DNA of 64,000 bases. It comes from Purpureocillium takamizusanense. Taxonomy: Eukaryota > Ascomycota > Sordariomycetes > Hypocreales > Ophiocordycipitaceae. Shown piece by piece: positions 10,389 to 21,850 of this stretch (within the stretch, counting starts at the first letter, position 1; each line of letters begins with the position of its first letter). The notes under the pieces were generated by a model. It searched no databases and was not told the origin of the DNA. It saw only the letters and a program-made list of their open reading frames with translations. The position numbers and the translations under genes were made by a program. The DNA is taken from NCBI RefSeq assembly GCF_022605165.1, contig NC_063069.1, forward strand, positions 4,278,001 to 4,342,000. The letters are read 5' to 3'.

Positions 10389-13300
10389 ATGGCTGCTAAA
10401 TCTGAGGTCACGCTTTCCAGACCGTCAGAATGGAATGCCTGGTACGAGGATTTCGTCTCGAGGGCCGAGACTTCAAAGATCTTCGACTTTGTCAATATCG
10501 ACAAGGATTCTCCTACACTCGAAGAACCAAAGGAGCCCCTCACCTCTGACGAAATGCTGGAGCGACTCAACAAGACAGCGCATGATCTCTGGGCAGTTGC
10601 TATGCACTCGGATGCCGCAACAGCTGGGCCGAGGCCTGAACCGGCCGCTGATCTGACTGATGCTCAGTGGATCTGGCTCGGTCGCCTCCAGTCGGAATAC
10701 AAGGTCAAGCTTGCGACATTCGCCAATCGACAGCGCGCTTATGCTGAGCTCGCTATTTGGGTTCGATCAACAGTTGACAAGGCTTATCTGGGCAACACCA
10801 CCTCCAAGTCCGATCTTCGCACAATCGTCCGTGACCTGAAGTCAAGTCTTGCACCCTCAGAGGACGAACAAAAGGAAGAAGCACGCTTGAGGTACCGCCA
10901 GGTTCTAGCTCAGACCAAAAGGATCAAACCAGAGGACTGGCTAGTGGCATGGAATAAGGCCAAGCTAGAAGGCGAAAAGTGCAAGATCGCCGAACTTGAA
11001 GGTCAATCTGCCGTGAACGATTTCCTCACCGCCGTCTCCGCCTTTGACGCAACCTGGGCAAGCCAGCAGAAGGTTCAGGTCATGAACAGCAAGAAGTTTG
11101 GCCTCAAGATGGACAGCACTCTCACGCGCCCTTGGCGAACTGTTCCACGAGCATATCCGAAGCAGCAGAGTGAGCAGCAGGTTGGCCGACAGCGTGTTTG
11201 CAGTATCCGATGCAACACAAAGCCACTGCCCGTGCGGACTGCCATCGTCCAAGCACCGATGGAAGCCCGTTGATTGTGCTGCCGTGCAGTCGCGATCAAT
11301 GGTGAATCCAAGGACGGAAGACGAGTCAAGCCTAACCGCGTCAAGACCTGCAAGGAAGCTCTGAAGCAAGCCAAGTGGAAGAGCCTGATTGACACGGTCA
11401 AAGCCTCAGCACCCACAACCAAGACGGATCGACAGGATGAGCACGAAAGCGCTGTTCCAAGGTCACGCAAGCATGGCGACTTCGTTGGCTTGACCATCGA
11501 CACCAACGGCCTGACCAGTGGAAACACGGACTCGGTCTTTGCGGCGCTGCGCGAGAAGCACCCTCTCTACAATTCAACAATCTATGACTGTGGTGCGACC
11601 ACGCACATCGTCAACGACAAGGGTCTGCTGACCGACATCCGCGAAACTGCCGAAAGTGACTACGTCATGATTGGAGAGGGCTCGCTTAAAGTCGAAGCAC
11701 GGGGCACTCGAAGAATGGAGAACATACTGGATGGCGAAGAAGGAAGGAACACACGAGCGCTTGTCCTTCTTGATGTTGCGTATGTGCCAAGGTTCCATAC
11801 GAACATCGTCAGCGCAAGAAGACTTGCGCGAAAAGGGTTGTGGCATTGCGAAGTCGACAACACGCTTCGAGTGGGAACCTACGAAGACAATGATATCCTC
11901 TGTCGGCTCACTGACCACTACGACCTCGATGTAGTCGAATACAAGCCCATTTCCCGCTCCTACTCCACTCTTCCGCAGTCGACGATCTCCGTGTTCAATG
12001 CCTTCCAAGATGTGTTCTCCCCTTACCGAGTGGACAGCGTCAAGCCAAAGCGACAGGGTGTAGCGATCTCAAGGGTCCCACTTCCACCTCGTCAAGATAC
12101 CGCTGAACTATGGCATCTTCGCGCTTGCCACGCAGGGCCGCAAGCACTAGAACAATTGGCCTTACAAACAAAAGGCGTCCGGATCAAGGGACCGACTACT
12201 GTTCAATGCACGGCCTGCGGCACTGGCAAGGCGACAGAGATTATCTCCCGCAGGGAATCACGAAACCGGTCAAGACAGCCTTTCTACCGGATCTTCATCG
12301 ACATTTTCGAGTTTCCTGCGGCATACAACACACACCGCTACGTCCTGCTTGCGACGGACGAGTTTAGCGGCATGATGTTCTCCTGGTCTTTGGCTTCGAA
12401 AGCGGAAGTCAGCACGATCATCAAGAACTTTGAAGCGCGAATCAAGCGACACACTGGTGCATCGATTTGCAAGATACGGATCGATAACGAACGAACCATC
12501 ATCAACTTACCATACCAAAAACACTCCGAGTTCCAAGTTTGGGCGGCAGAGGCGGAAATAGATATTGAGCTCCCGCCGTCGCACACGAAAGAACCGACGG
12601 GCGGAGCCGAACGACCTGGTGGGATCAATCAGGAACGGATGCGCTGCATGACAGGCCGGCTTCCGCAGGAGCTTTGGCCAGAATTCTACCGCGCAGCCGT
12701 TTGGGTACACAACATTCTTCCCAGCCGCAGGAACGCTTGGATCTCGCCCAAGGAGAAAATGGATCGGTGGTTCCACCAACACTTTCGATGGTACAGACCA
12801 CCAAACGTCGACTTTGATGCTACCAAAGACCTACGACCGGAATGGCACGGGATTCACGCCTACGGATGCAAAGCATATCCCCTTGACAGCCGTTACAAGG
12901 CGGGAAGAACATCAACCAATTCAAGCTTGGCCCACGAGCGCACGTCGGATACCTTGTTGGCTACCACGCCAGCAATATCTACCGTATCTGGGTCCCCAAG
13001 CTCAATCAAGTCATCTTGTCCCGGGATGTGCGATTCAACGAAGAAGAATTCTTCGACCCAGGGAAAGAAGAGCAGCTCGAAACTGAACCAGTGGTAGAGT
13101 ACAGGCCAAGGCCACAGGCTCTTGAACTGCTTCCTCAGCGAGAATGGAACACAATACTGGACGAATTCCTCTATGTGTTCGATGACCACATTTTGGGTTT
13201 CAGCCCAGACGGTTCGAACTCGGGGGTGGAAGATGCAATAAGAGCTGCCACGGGAACTGCTGACGATGCGTCACAGCCTATACAGACTCTATCGCAAAGA

Positions 13301-14205
13301 CTTCTCACACCTCCGGGCGAACCCTCAACACTTCCGACGCCGGACCCAACGCCGCAGCTGGTCAGTAGGGACGCCTCTCCAGCCTCCGGCTCCACTGACT
13401 CGGACACCCCAACGCCAGACGCCCCGTTGCAAACAGGATCGAGCTCCCCTGCACAGCGGTCTCCGGCCGCTTCAGATAATGGACCTGATGAACGTCACGG
13501 CACAGACACATCTCCCTCGCAGCCTCGAGCACTGCCTGATCTATCACGAGAAGCAGACAGACGGCCGCAGGATCACGATGCAAGTAATGCCAGTCAAAGT
13601 TCAACTGCGTCTCACGATCATAGTCCTGTCGAGATCATTCTGGACACGATCGTAGTCAAACCGCTGATAACACGCCGGCGACCCTCCTCAGACGGTCACA
13701 GCATGCACCCGGACACTCAGCCGTCAAGTGATCTACAACCCCAAGCAGCTCGCGGCGCAACGCGCACCCGCCGCAGCCAACGGGAACTCTACGGTGACCA
13801 ACCGACCTGCAAGAGCAGTCGGGCACCAAAGCCAAATCGGAAGTATGGCGATGACGCCCACAGTGTTTTCGCTAGCCAGCTTCCAGCAAACCAACACCCT
13901 GAGGGATGCCTCACCACTTTCCACAGCATCTTCCTAGCTGCCGTCTCAAAGGCGGCGCGAGACCATAAACTTCATCGGGATGACCTTGTACGACTGCCGA
14001 GGCGATATCAGGATCTAAGCAAGCACCCAATGAGCGCCGAGTTTAAAGAAGCCATGAGGAGCGAACTGAGAAACCTCCTTCAACGAGGCACCTGAAGATT
14101 GATCGAGCGAGAGAAAGCTCGGGCGCCGCCTCTACCACTAAAATGGGTTTACAACTACAAGTTCGACCAGGACGGCTACCTTCAAAGATGCAAGGCTCGC
14201 ATCTG
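10389..14205 (+). pseudogene. Copia (Ty1-type) retrotransposon gag-pol, decayed and 3'-truncated
   Basis: Gag starts at 10389. A Gag knuckle (CPCG...H...C) lies in another frame between about 11105 and 11290, flanked by shifts back to the first frame. Pol then shows the protease motif DCGATTHIV, the GAG-pre-integrase region (LWHLRACHAG...CxxC), the integrase core (FIDIFEFP, then DEFSG) and the linker to reverse transcriptase. A frameshift lies near 12905 and a TGA at 14093-14095 stands where the motif GTWR is expected, so Trp has become a stop. Only the start of reverse transcriptase (LPLKWVYNYKF...CKARIC) remains. The sequence stops at about 14205, where hAT sequence begins. RT core, RNase H and 3' LTR are absent. 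Confidence 0.85.
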
Positions 14206-15717
14206 TGTGCAAGTGGGGGATGTTGGTGGTCTCTCTAGCGGATTCGATGTGGTGCAGCAGATAGTCCATGGTAGGCAAGACGTCAGAAATGGACGATGTT
14301 GCTACTCCTTCATTGGCTACCGTTGCATCGTAAAATGGCTCCAGAAACTTGCACGTCTCGGCCAATGTTGCCCAATCGGAGGCAGTAAGGGCATCCTCCT
14401 GGAGTGCAGGTTCCTGCGCGCAGAATATTGTGACGGCTTGCCGAACCCTGGGCCTTAGAGCCCATTCAACCATCTTGTACCAAGAATTCCAGCGAGTATC
14501 GTTGTCGCGACGCAATTTGAGGCCATCGGTGAGGGCCGTGAACGTGTGAAGTCGCTGAGGAGTACAAGTGATGTAAACCACGATATTATGAAGCTTGCCA
14601 ATCGCCCCGCGTTTTCTCCACTGCGCAACCTGATCGTCAGAAGGCCCATGATAAGGGCCCGTGGTCGGTGGTCTCTTCCCGATGAGGAATTCCATTATGG
14701 CGAGGTTAATGATGTGTCCCAGGCAACGAAGCCTGTGATGGAGAGGGTCGTAGAAGACATTGAACTCTTGTTCCAGGTCGTCAGAAACCTTGTCGATCAT
14801 GGTGTTCATGTTGCTGGCATTGTCCATCATGAAGTATCCAACTTTTGATGCAATACCATATTCCCGTATGAACTCCATTACAGCCTCGGCCATGTTCTCG
14901 CCGCTGTGCTGTCCCTCCAACTCCTTTATTCTCACCACAAGGCACTGCAAGCCGTGATCTTCGGTCACAAACTGGACGGTGAAGCCTATCACGCCCAGGC
15001 AATTTGGTGACGTCCAATTGTCGGAACGATGTGTATCGACGAAACGGCATTTTGCAAGGCTCGCTTGACGGGCTCTTTTTTGACGTCGTAACCCCGCTGA
15101 AGGTCGTTCTTGATCGTGTCGGCAGATCTCGGGAGAAGGTCGTCAGCCGCCGGGAGGATGTACCGGATCAGGTCGCGGAAAGGTTCCTGTTCGACATGAG
15201 AAAACGGGAGGCTGCAAGCTACTGTATAGCGGCAGTACAACTCGCGTAGGGTGCCTTGGTCCAGCGCATCCTCTTCTGTGGTCACTTTGCGTTTCTTCGT
15301 CGGATTGGAACCGTCTCCAGCCAAAAAGGCAACGATACTCCCAAGGCGGCTCTTCGCCATTTCTCGAGTGACCTCGAGCTTGTCAGAGATCACTATGTTG
15401 TGTTCTTTTCGCAAGTGATTGGTGATAGTGGACGATCCGCCGGAGTATTTGTATCGTTTGTCCTTCTTCTTGTCGAAGCAAGGCCGGCAGTGCCACCATC
15501 TCGTGCCGTCAGGATCGACCCAAGCCCCCGGAGTGGCTCTACCTTCCTCTATCCGGCAATGGAGCCATATAGGGGACGTCTTGCGGCGAAAATGGCCGGG
15601 GGATGCTTCCACTGATGGTGCTAGAGAATGTGTGCTTGCCTGAGGGTCGGAGTCGTACGGGTGGCTGGGGTTGGTAATAGCACTACTGGCATCCGCAAGT
15701 TCCGACACCGAAGACAT
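14198..15717 (-). pseudogene. hAT transposase, 5' two thirds, frameshifted and fused to Copia
   Basis: Reading leftwards from 15717: a BED-type zinc finger (WWHCRPC...NHLRKEH) and the hAT N-terminal region. A one-base shift near 15050 breaks the frame just before the catalytic-domain motif DTHRSDNWTSPN. The second frame continues with DNASNMNT, RCLGHIINLA, DNDTRWNSWY and FLEPFYDAT. The frame ends near 14198-14210 where it enters Copia reverse-transcriptase sequence, with a few shared bases at the joint. The C-terminal dimerisation region is missing. No terminal inverted repeats were found. Confidence 0.85.
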
Positions 15718-16620
15718 TGCGTAGTGAGCGGCAGCTCCGGGCGGCAGCTCCTGCGAAGACGCCTATGGAACGTGAGTCGAAGAGAACGCCGGCTCGGACC
15801 GGTTGCTGGAGGAGTTTCCGTCCTGCTGATGCTCCATGCTGAAGAGTCCATGTCCAGCAATGAACCGCACGACGACCATCGCACGGCGCTTCCCCCTCGC
15901 CCCAAAAAAGTCAAAAGCTAATGACCGCCAACGCAATCACGCCTCGCTGCAAGAAAAAGGAACCGGCCCATGTCGTTGTTGTCCCAAAAAAGCAAAAGCC
16001 AGGGGTTTAGGTCCAGCGCGGGAGCCCCGAACGCGCAAGGAACAGAACGCGACAGCCTCACACCGAAACGGCTGTCGCGTCAGATTGGCGTCGTGCGTCA
16101 GCTCGGTGGCGGCCAGGGACGGGCTTAGCCTACGGATTGCGCCGCTTTGTAAAGCGCAACCCTAGAACCCTCGCACCATACGAAAATAAATTTCGCATAA
16201 TAAATCCGCACAATAATCTCGTGCAGCACTTCCCGGGAGGGGACGTGTAGGCCGTTCTCGGATGCCTTGGTTCTGGGCGTCAGTGCATATCGCTGCGGGG
16301 ATCATGGCGTGCGGTTGCGCCGAAGCACCCAGGAAAAAGCGCTTTCCGGCAGCTGTCCGGGGCAAGGGAGATCCGGTCGCTATGCGCCCCCCCCCCCCCC
16401 CCCCAACCCCCCCCCCCGGCGCAGGCGGAGCGCCGGCATGCGCAGGTGCGCAACACCCCACATCCGGCAACAGACAAATAGTGTGACCGACGGTCCGGGA
16501 TCATGGAACCGAACCGGCAGTCCGGTCTGCTAGATCCAAACTGGACCGCACTGTTAGTCCACGGACTAATAGTCCGAACCGCGGTTTGCACTAATAGTCC
16601 GCTTAATGGTCCGCACTATT
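15718..16620. other. non-coding stretch with poly-C tract and TAATAGTCCG motifs
   Basis: No gene is supported. It contains a C18-AA-C11 tract at 16387-16417 and, from 16540 to 16620, several copies of an ACTAATAGTCCG-like motif in both orientations. It separates the hAT start from the LINE remnant and may hold the 5' end of one of them. Confidence 0.6.
16387..16417 (+). repeat. poly-C homopolymer tract
   Basis: Eighteen C, then AA, then eleven C. Runs this long are rare in fungal nuclear DNA and prone to sequencing error, so the exact length is uncertain. Confidence 0.8.
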
Positions 16621-17943
16621 AGGAGCCCTGCGCTGAGGAGCATATGGAAGATGCTCTCGCCGAGAGCAGCGAGGCAGCTGTTCACGGCGGTGGTCGCCCC
16701 GGCGATAGATTACGCTTCCAACGTCTGGATGCACGCACGTCGAGCGAAAGAAACTGGCTAGCTTAACAAAGCGCAGCGCATCGGTGCGCAGGCCATCATC
16801 AGAGCGTTCCGGACCGTAGCGACCGCTATGGCCGAGGCGGAAGCTAGCATTCAGACAATAGAGGAACGACACAGGCAGGCGGCGACGAGGCTTTGCGTCA
16901 ACTTGCGAACCCTCCCGCAGACGCATCCGCTCGCAGCGTTGAGGAACAAAGCAAGCAGGCGGTATCTCTCACCAATGCAGGGTATTGCGTCGATGGTGGC
17001 GAGGGCTTCCACAGAACGAATAGAGATCATTCGCGAGTATGCGTTACGACCGTGGACGAAACGCATCCTAGTGTTAGGTGAGGACCGGCTAAAAGCAGAC
17101 CCGTTCCAGGCACCAAATGACATACATGGTATCATCATAGCCACGGCTAGCTCGCAGAAGAACGGTAGAGTAGGTATGGGATCTGTCCGCTGCGACATAG
17201 CGAATGGCACCGCAAGCGACGTTCTCGCCACCACGTCCCGGGCTGTCGGATCTAAGAGTGAACAAAATCCATATACGGCGGAACTAGCGGCGATAGAGAA
17301 AGCGCTAAGATCCATACCACCAAACCTGCCTTCTCGAGACGTGACGATCGTGACGAGCAACCGATCAGCTATAGCGGCGATCAGGCGGCCGCGACAGCAA
17401 TCCGGACAGTGCAGCATCCGTCAGATATATGACAGGACGAAGCAGCTTCAAAAGACCGGGTGCGCTGTTAGGCTCCTGTGGGTGTCGGCTAAGGAAGACA
17501 AAGGTGGACTGAGGCCACTGGCGAAAGCCGCGGCGCGGCGCGCCACGGAGCGGGAATCTGTCGTGGAGTCGCCGCCGTACCAGGCGAGGTCAACAACGCT
17601 TCGGCTGGCGCGCGCCCAGGGACGACGGCGCGAACACCTTCTCAAGATCGGTGCAACGGAGTCCGACATGTGCGACTGTAGACAAGCAACAGAGACAGTA
17701 GAACATTTTCTGTTTCGGTGCAAGAAATAGACAGAACAGCGGGAAATTCTTTTGACGTGCTCACGAACAAGGATTGGTAACCTTTCATTCTTTCTAGGAG
17801 GAAAAGCCGCGTCGGATGACGACAAATGGGAGCCGGATATGCGCGCCGTGCGGGCAACGATCAGGTTTGCAAGTGCGACGGAAAGGCTTCGGAACAGCGG
17901 GCCCACGCAGGGCGCCAATCGCGATGCTAACACGCGACTTTAA
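16621..17943 (+). pseudogene. LINE (Tad/I-like) 3' end: RNase H region and C-terminal Cys-His motif
   Basis: One frame runs from about 16621 to 17943 with in-frame TAG codons at 16759-16761 and 17728-17730. Before the first stop the text matches the end of a LINE reverse transcriptase (FTAVVAPAIDYASNVWMHA), then QRIGAQAIIRAFRTVA. The central part (about 17130-17520) is a ribonuclease H-like domain (VGMGSV...YTAELAAIEKAL...VTSNRSAI). The end has CDCRQATETVEHFLFRCKK and, after the stop, the LINE tail with LSFFLGGKAASDDDKWEP. Both stops stand where Trp (TGG) is usual, a G-to-A change in a CpA context on the other strand, as repeat-induced point mutation makes. Endonuclease and RT core are not present. 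Confidence 0.8.
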
Positions 17944-18193
17944 CATGCAACTATACTAACAAAACAGCCTCGACATTGGCAGACCGCGCTTCAGTTGCTG
18001 AGAATAGGATGCTGAACACTTGGAGAACCTGGCCTTCAAGCAGGCCTGTCATGGGATCAAGCGACGAGGTTGGCTTACAAGCGTGCGACGATTTTATCTG
18101 TGGGGCTTGGGGTGTCACGTACTAAACGAACCAGACTGTCAAGTAGGTAGTGTTGAGGCCCTGTCGGGGCTTCCCTCCGGGCGTAATAAATCC

Positions 18194-18213
18194 ATGCCAT
18201 GCCATGCCATGCC
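18194..18213 (+). repeat. (ATGCC)4 microsatellite
   Basis: Four perfect ATGCC units, directly left of the solitary MULE terminal repeat. Confidence 0.9.
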
Positions 18214-18220
18214 GTAGCAG

Positions 18221-18304
18221 GACTGCCCGATTTGGAAGTTCAGCCACACGGCGTCCGTAACGCGGCCTCCGTAGCAAAGTGGTTCGGCCTGTCTAGCAAT
18301 TGCC
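18221..18304 (+). repeat. solitary MULE terminal inverted repeat
   Basis: 84 bp that match the right-hand terminal repeat of the two MULEs at 25097-25189 and 28559-28651 (shared TCAGCCACACGG, GTAGxAAAGTGGTT and CAATTGCC end) with scattered differences. No partner repeat in the opposite orientation was found to the left, so it is the remnant of a third insertion. Confidence 0.75.
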
Positions 18305-18522
18305 AAATCAATATGTAATTGAAACACATCCATGTTGTAATATAACGTGACTGAGTTCATACAACTAACTGAAATGGTTGACTATATAATCTATAAGAAT
18401 ACAGAATAATTGATTGTTGGATGTTCTTTGAGCCTTGCCATATAGCATTCGCGTCAGCTTTATAACAGACTCACCGGACGTGTTGTCGCGGCTAGGTTGG
18501 CGGCCAATACGAGAGTTCCCCT

Positions 18523-20673
18523 TTACGGTGTTTCTGTTTCAACTTGTGCCTTCCTTATCATGTCCAGAAATGCCACCAGCGTTTTCTCGCTTTCGCTTAG
18601 GGTGTGAAATATCTCGGCAAACAAAGGAACACCGCACTCATCATGCTCCCCATGGTCCTCGGATGCGATTCGTTTCTTCAGATGAAAACCAAACTTGGGC
18701 TTCACGCAATTGTCTTGGGACCGTGCGGAGCGTAGCTGACAAAGCTCCAGCGATTTGCAGTCGTCGTCGCAGCTGCCTTCCTGCCAACCTCGGCTTTTGC
18801 GCGACATGTACTGACGAAACAGGCCTGAATCGAGCCTGAAAGATTCCGTAACGTTGTGCCAGAAGGCAGGCGTCAATACCGCAGAGGGATCTGTCACTGG
18901 TGGCGTGATTGCCTTCCCGTAAGCCTCCTTGGCGGAATACAACTTGGACCACGTCGGACCTTGTTGGAAAGAAGCGTCGGCCATGTCAGCAATATATGTC
19001 GTTGCATCCAAAACACCGAATGTATCGGGATCGACATCGTAGACACGGAATGAAGGCATTCCAGACGTCGGGGTTAGCGACGGCGCGATATACGAAGTCA
19101 TGAAGGCGTTGGAGGCAGACCGGGAGGAGTAGTCAGTGTAGCTGATTTCGAAGTGGTCGACGTGGGTGTGGCCAAAGAACATAGCGGCTATCGTAGACGA
19201 GTATCGTTTGAACACCTGATCGAGATAGTTGGACCAGTCCTGAAGGGCGTCCTTGAACCCGATTGGCAAGTGTCCAATGATGTAGACATTCTCTCCAGCC
19301 CGCTCAGCATCTTCAAGCTCCTTGACCAGCCACTCGATCTGCAGGTTAGGATCTTTGACGTCAATGTTTTCATACATCCAGAAGTTATGCCGGTCGTACA
19401 AATTTGTGTTGAGTGAGATGATGCGCAGATTACCTCCAAGGAATTTGGTAGAGTATGCGCCGATCCGTGCTGCATTTCTCGCCGCGGCCTCGTCAATCCA
19501 TTGGGACCAGTTTTCCGCCAAGATCTTATAGGCCCAGGTGCTCTGGGATCCGGGCTGAAAAGCATTGGCGGGATGCATCTCATGGTTACCAGCAGTGCCG
19601 TAGACCATTTTCAGCGTATGGTTCATTGTACCATAAGCTTGTTCAACTCGAAGCAAGTCAGTATTGATGGACTCGAAATTTCTAAAGACACTCATCTTGA
19701 ACTTACTTGAATTCTCGACATAAGGTCTGCTGGTGTTCCATATGGCGTGGTCGACGACGTCTCCAGTAAAGATGGCGAAAGCCGCGTCGGGAACAAGTTC
19801 TTTGATTGCATTGAACATGCTCTCTTCCAGGCTAATAGGCGTGTCGCAGTTATGGTCGCCGTAAGGTCCAGCCGGAGAACGGTTCTCACGGGACTGATCA
19901 TCACTCCTACAATGTTTGCTTAGTAGTAGAGCGGAGCATGATGGTGATTACATCCCATACCTGCAGCAGATAAGCTTGTCACATTTTGTGCTGGAGCCTG
20001 GAACATATAGCGGATCGATGTGTATGTCGGAGTAGTGGACAACTCTGAGCGGCTTCTTCCCGCCGCTTGGCTTGGGTCGCCCCCGGGCTGGTTTCGTCGA
20101 TGGGAACGGAACAGTCCAAGGCACAACATCGGGATACTCGCAGAGTCCGAGAAAAGTCGCACAAAATGACTGGGAAGCTCTAGAGCCGATCTTCATTTTT
20201 CGAAAAACGTCCGCAATGATCGGCCCTTCGAGAGCAAAACTGCCGTCGCACATCTCGCTGTTCTGGGCGCGCTCGGCAGTTAGGAGGAGGCCTTGCTGCA
20301 CGATTCGAGGAAAAGAACAAACCTTGACGAGTTTACACAAACTTTGCAGCACCTTGATGAATGGACCATCACCCACAAAGGCGAGTGCTTTGACGGGCAC
20401 GAGTATGTCCTAACCAAATGTATCGTGTAAGTCGCGCGACAAGTAGTTCGTTCGGCTTGACTCACGAAGCGCACCAGAACGACTCACCTGGCAAGCAGCG
20501 CACGAGGCAGTGGTTTTGAGTTTATCCCATATATCTCGAACGAATCCCTCAGACTCATATTGTTCGACGGCAGTGTGGTTTGCTGGTAAAGTCGAGTTGA
20601 GATGCGGGACGGACGCGTTGCACACGCCGAGCAGGCTGATGGCCATAAACCGGCCGAGTACCCTTAAACGCAT
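18523..20673 (-). CDS. secreted acid sphingomyelinase-like phosphodiesterase, three exons
   Basis: Exons 20673-20488, 20409-19961 and 19906-18523 give 672 aa. Intron 1 (20410-20487) begins GTGAGT; intron 2 (19907-19960) begins GTATGG and ends TGTAG; both joins keep frame. Residues 1-20 are a signal peptide. A saposin-B-like Cys region follows (SCAACQ, ending near CxxxxG). The calcineurin-like phosphoesterase core shows HYSDIHIDPLY, ICCR...CDTP, GDVVDH, GNHE, GHLPIG and GHTHVDHF, all metal-binding residues intact, then a Cys-rich C-terminal region. The family hydrolyses sphingomyelin-type phosphodiester bonds outside the cell or in the vacuole; fungal members probably take other phosphosphingolipids. 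The gene is intact between transposon remnants. The chosen Met gives the signal peptide; an upstream Met at 20760 does not. Confidence 0.9.
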
Positions 20674-21842
20674 AGTTAGATGGGTGAAAAAAAAAAACCT
20701 CCGTATATGGCTATGGAGCATGTTACAGCATGGAAACAAACGTGCTCGCAAATCGACCATGGGTAGTTATATGGAAAGTGACAGGTACAGAGCCATGCCA
20801 CGCAGGAGATCATCTCAACATCCGCGGGCCAGCTGGATTGACTCCACTGGGCCCACATAACATAGGCCAGAATCTTGTGTGCTGCGAGTCGCGTCTTATT
20901 TCTCTGAAGGACAGCCGCTGCTTGACGTACGGGAGGCGCAAAGTGGGCCACGTGCGCTCGGCCGGGCCTCCTGTTGTATTTTCCTACCCAATCAGCCCAA
21001 GTCTAAATACCCACCTCGACCGACTCTTCAATATAAGTGCTGACAGTATTGCACAGGTCACGGGAGGATACAGCGACCAGTGGTGCTAATCCCGTCCAGT
21101 CTTAATCAGCCGTTACCTTGTTTCTTCTACTCCCCTGAATATCATATCATCGAGAAGATTTTTTGGAGTGTTGCTATGACGGGGTGGAGGGATTCCTTCT
21201 GAGACACTGTTCGAAAAAAGGTCATCGGCGAATCGACACTTACCCACAGACTCTTGCAATGGCGGAGTGGCCGCCAGTCTCCACCCTCCGGTTCGGGTCC
21301 ACGCGCTCTAGCCTTGCAATTACACCTAGAGACGCTAATTCATTGGCAACGAACTTCTGACGGAGTCCGAGCAGTGATAACGGATCTCACGTTCTTGCGA
21401 GCTCGGACGTTAACCGACTCGTCCGACGAACAACAGGTTACTCATATGCGCGGTATTATTGAGTCAGTTTTGCTGAATCTAGTTTCAAGCCCATCAGTAG
21501 TACTCAGTTGTGGCGTGATAAGGTTGCAAGCGGAGCGGGAGATCACCCGGAGTGTGAGTGAGCCATGTGAGCCATGTTGCGAGGGCTCACAACTCCAAAG
21601 CCACGCTCATCGGTGAGCCCTGGTGAGTGATCAGGCGATGGGACTCACGGGGGTTGCCGTGAGCCGCCTCAGTAGCTACGCATCCCCAAAATCTCCTCTT
21701 TAGCATAGGCACCTAGCAGCTATCAACACAATCATTTGGTCAACCGCTCATTGCCACCTCGTTTCATCTGCTGACATACACTCGACCCGGTTTCTTTCTC
21801 CCTCAGAGACAACTCAGTCATTACATAGATAGTGTATACAAT
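20674..21842. other. intergenic region upstream of the sphingomyelinase-like gene
   Basis: No gene supported. A short A-tract (20687-20696) lies just upstream of the start. Around 21555-21655 GTGAGCC/GGCTCAC is repeated several times in both orientations, enough to form small hairpins. Confidence 0.6.
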
Positions 21843-21850
21843 TTACAGAA

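Noticed and set aside
16262..16533. Proline-rich ORFs over the poly-C tract
   Set aside because: They consist mainly of the translated homopolymer and have no support.
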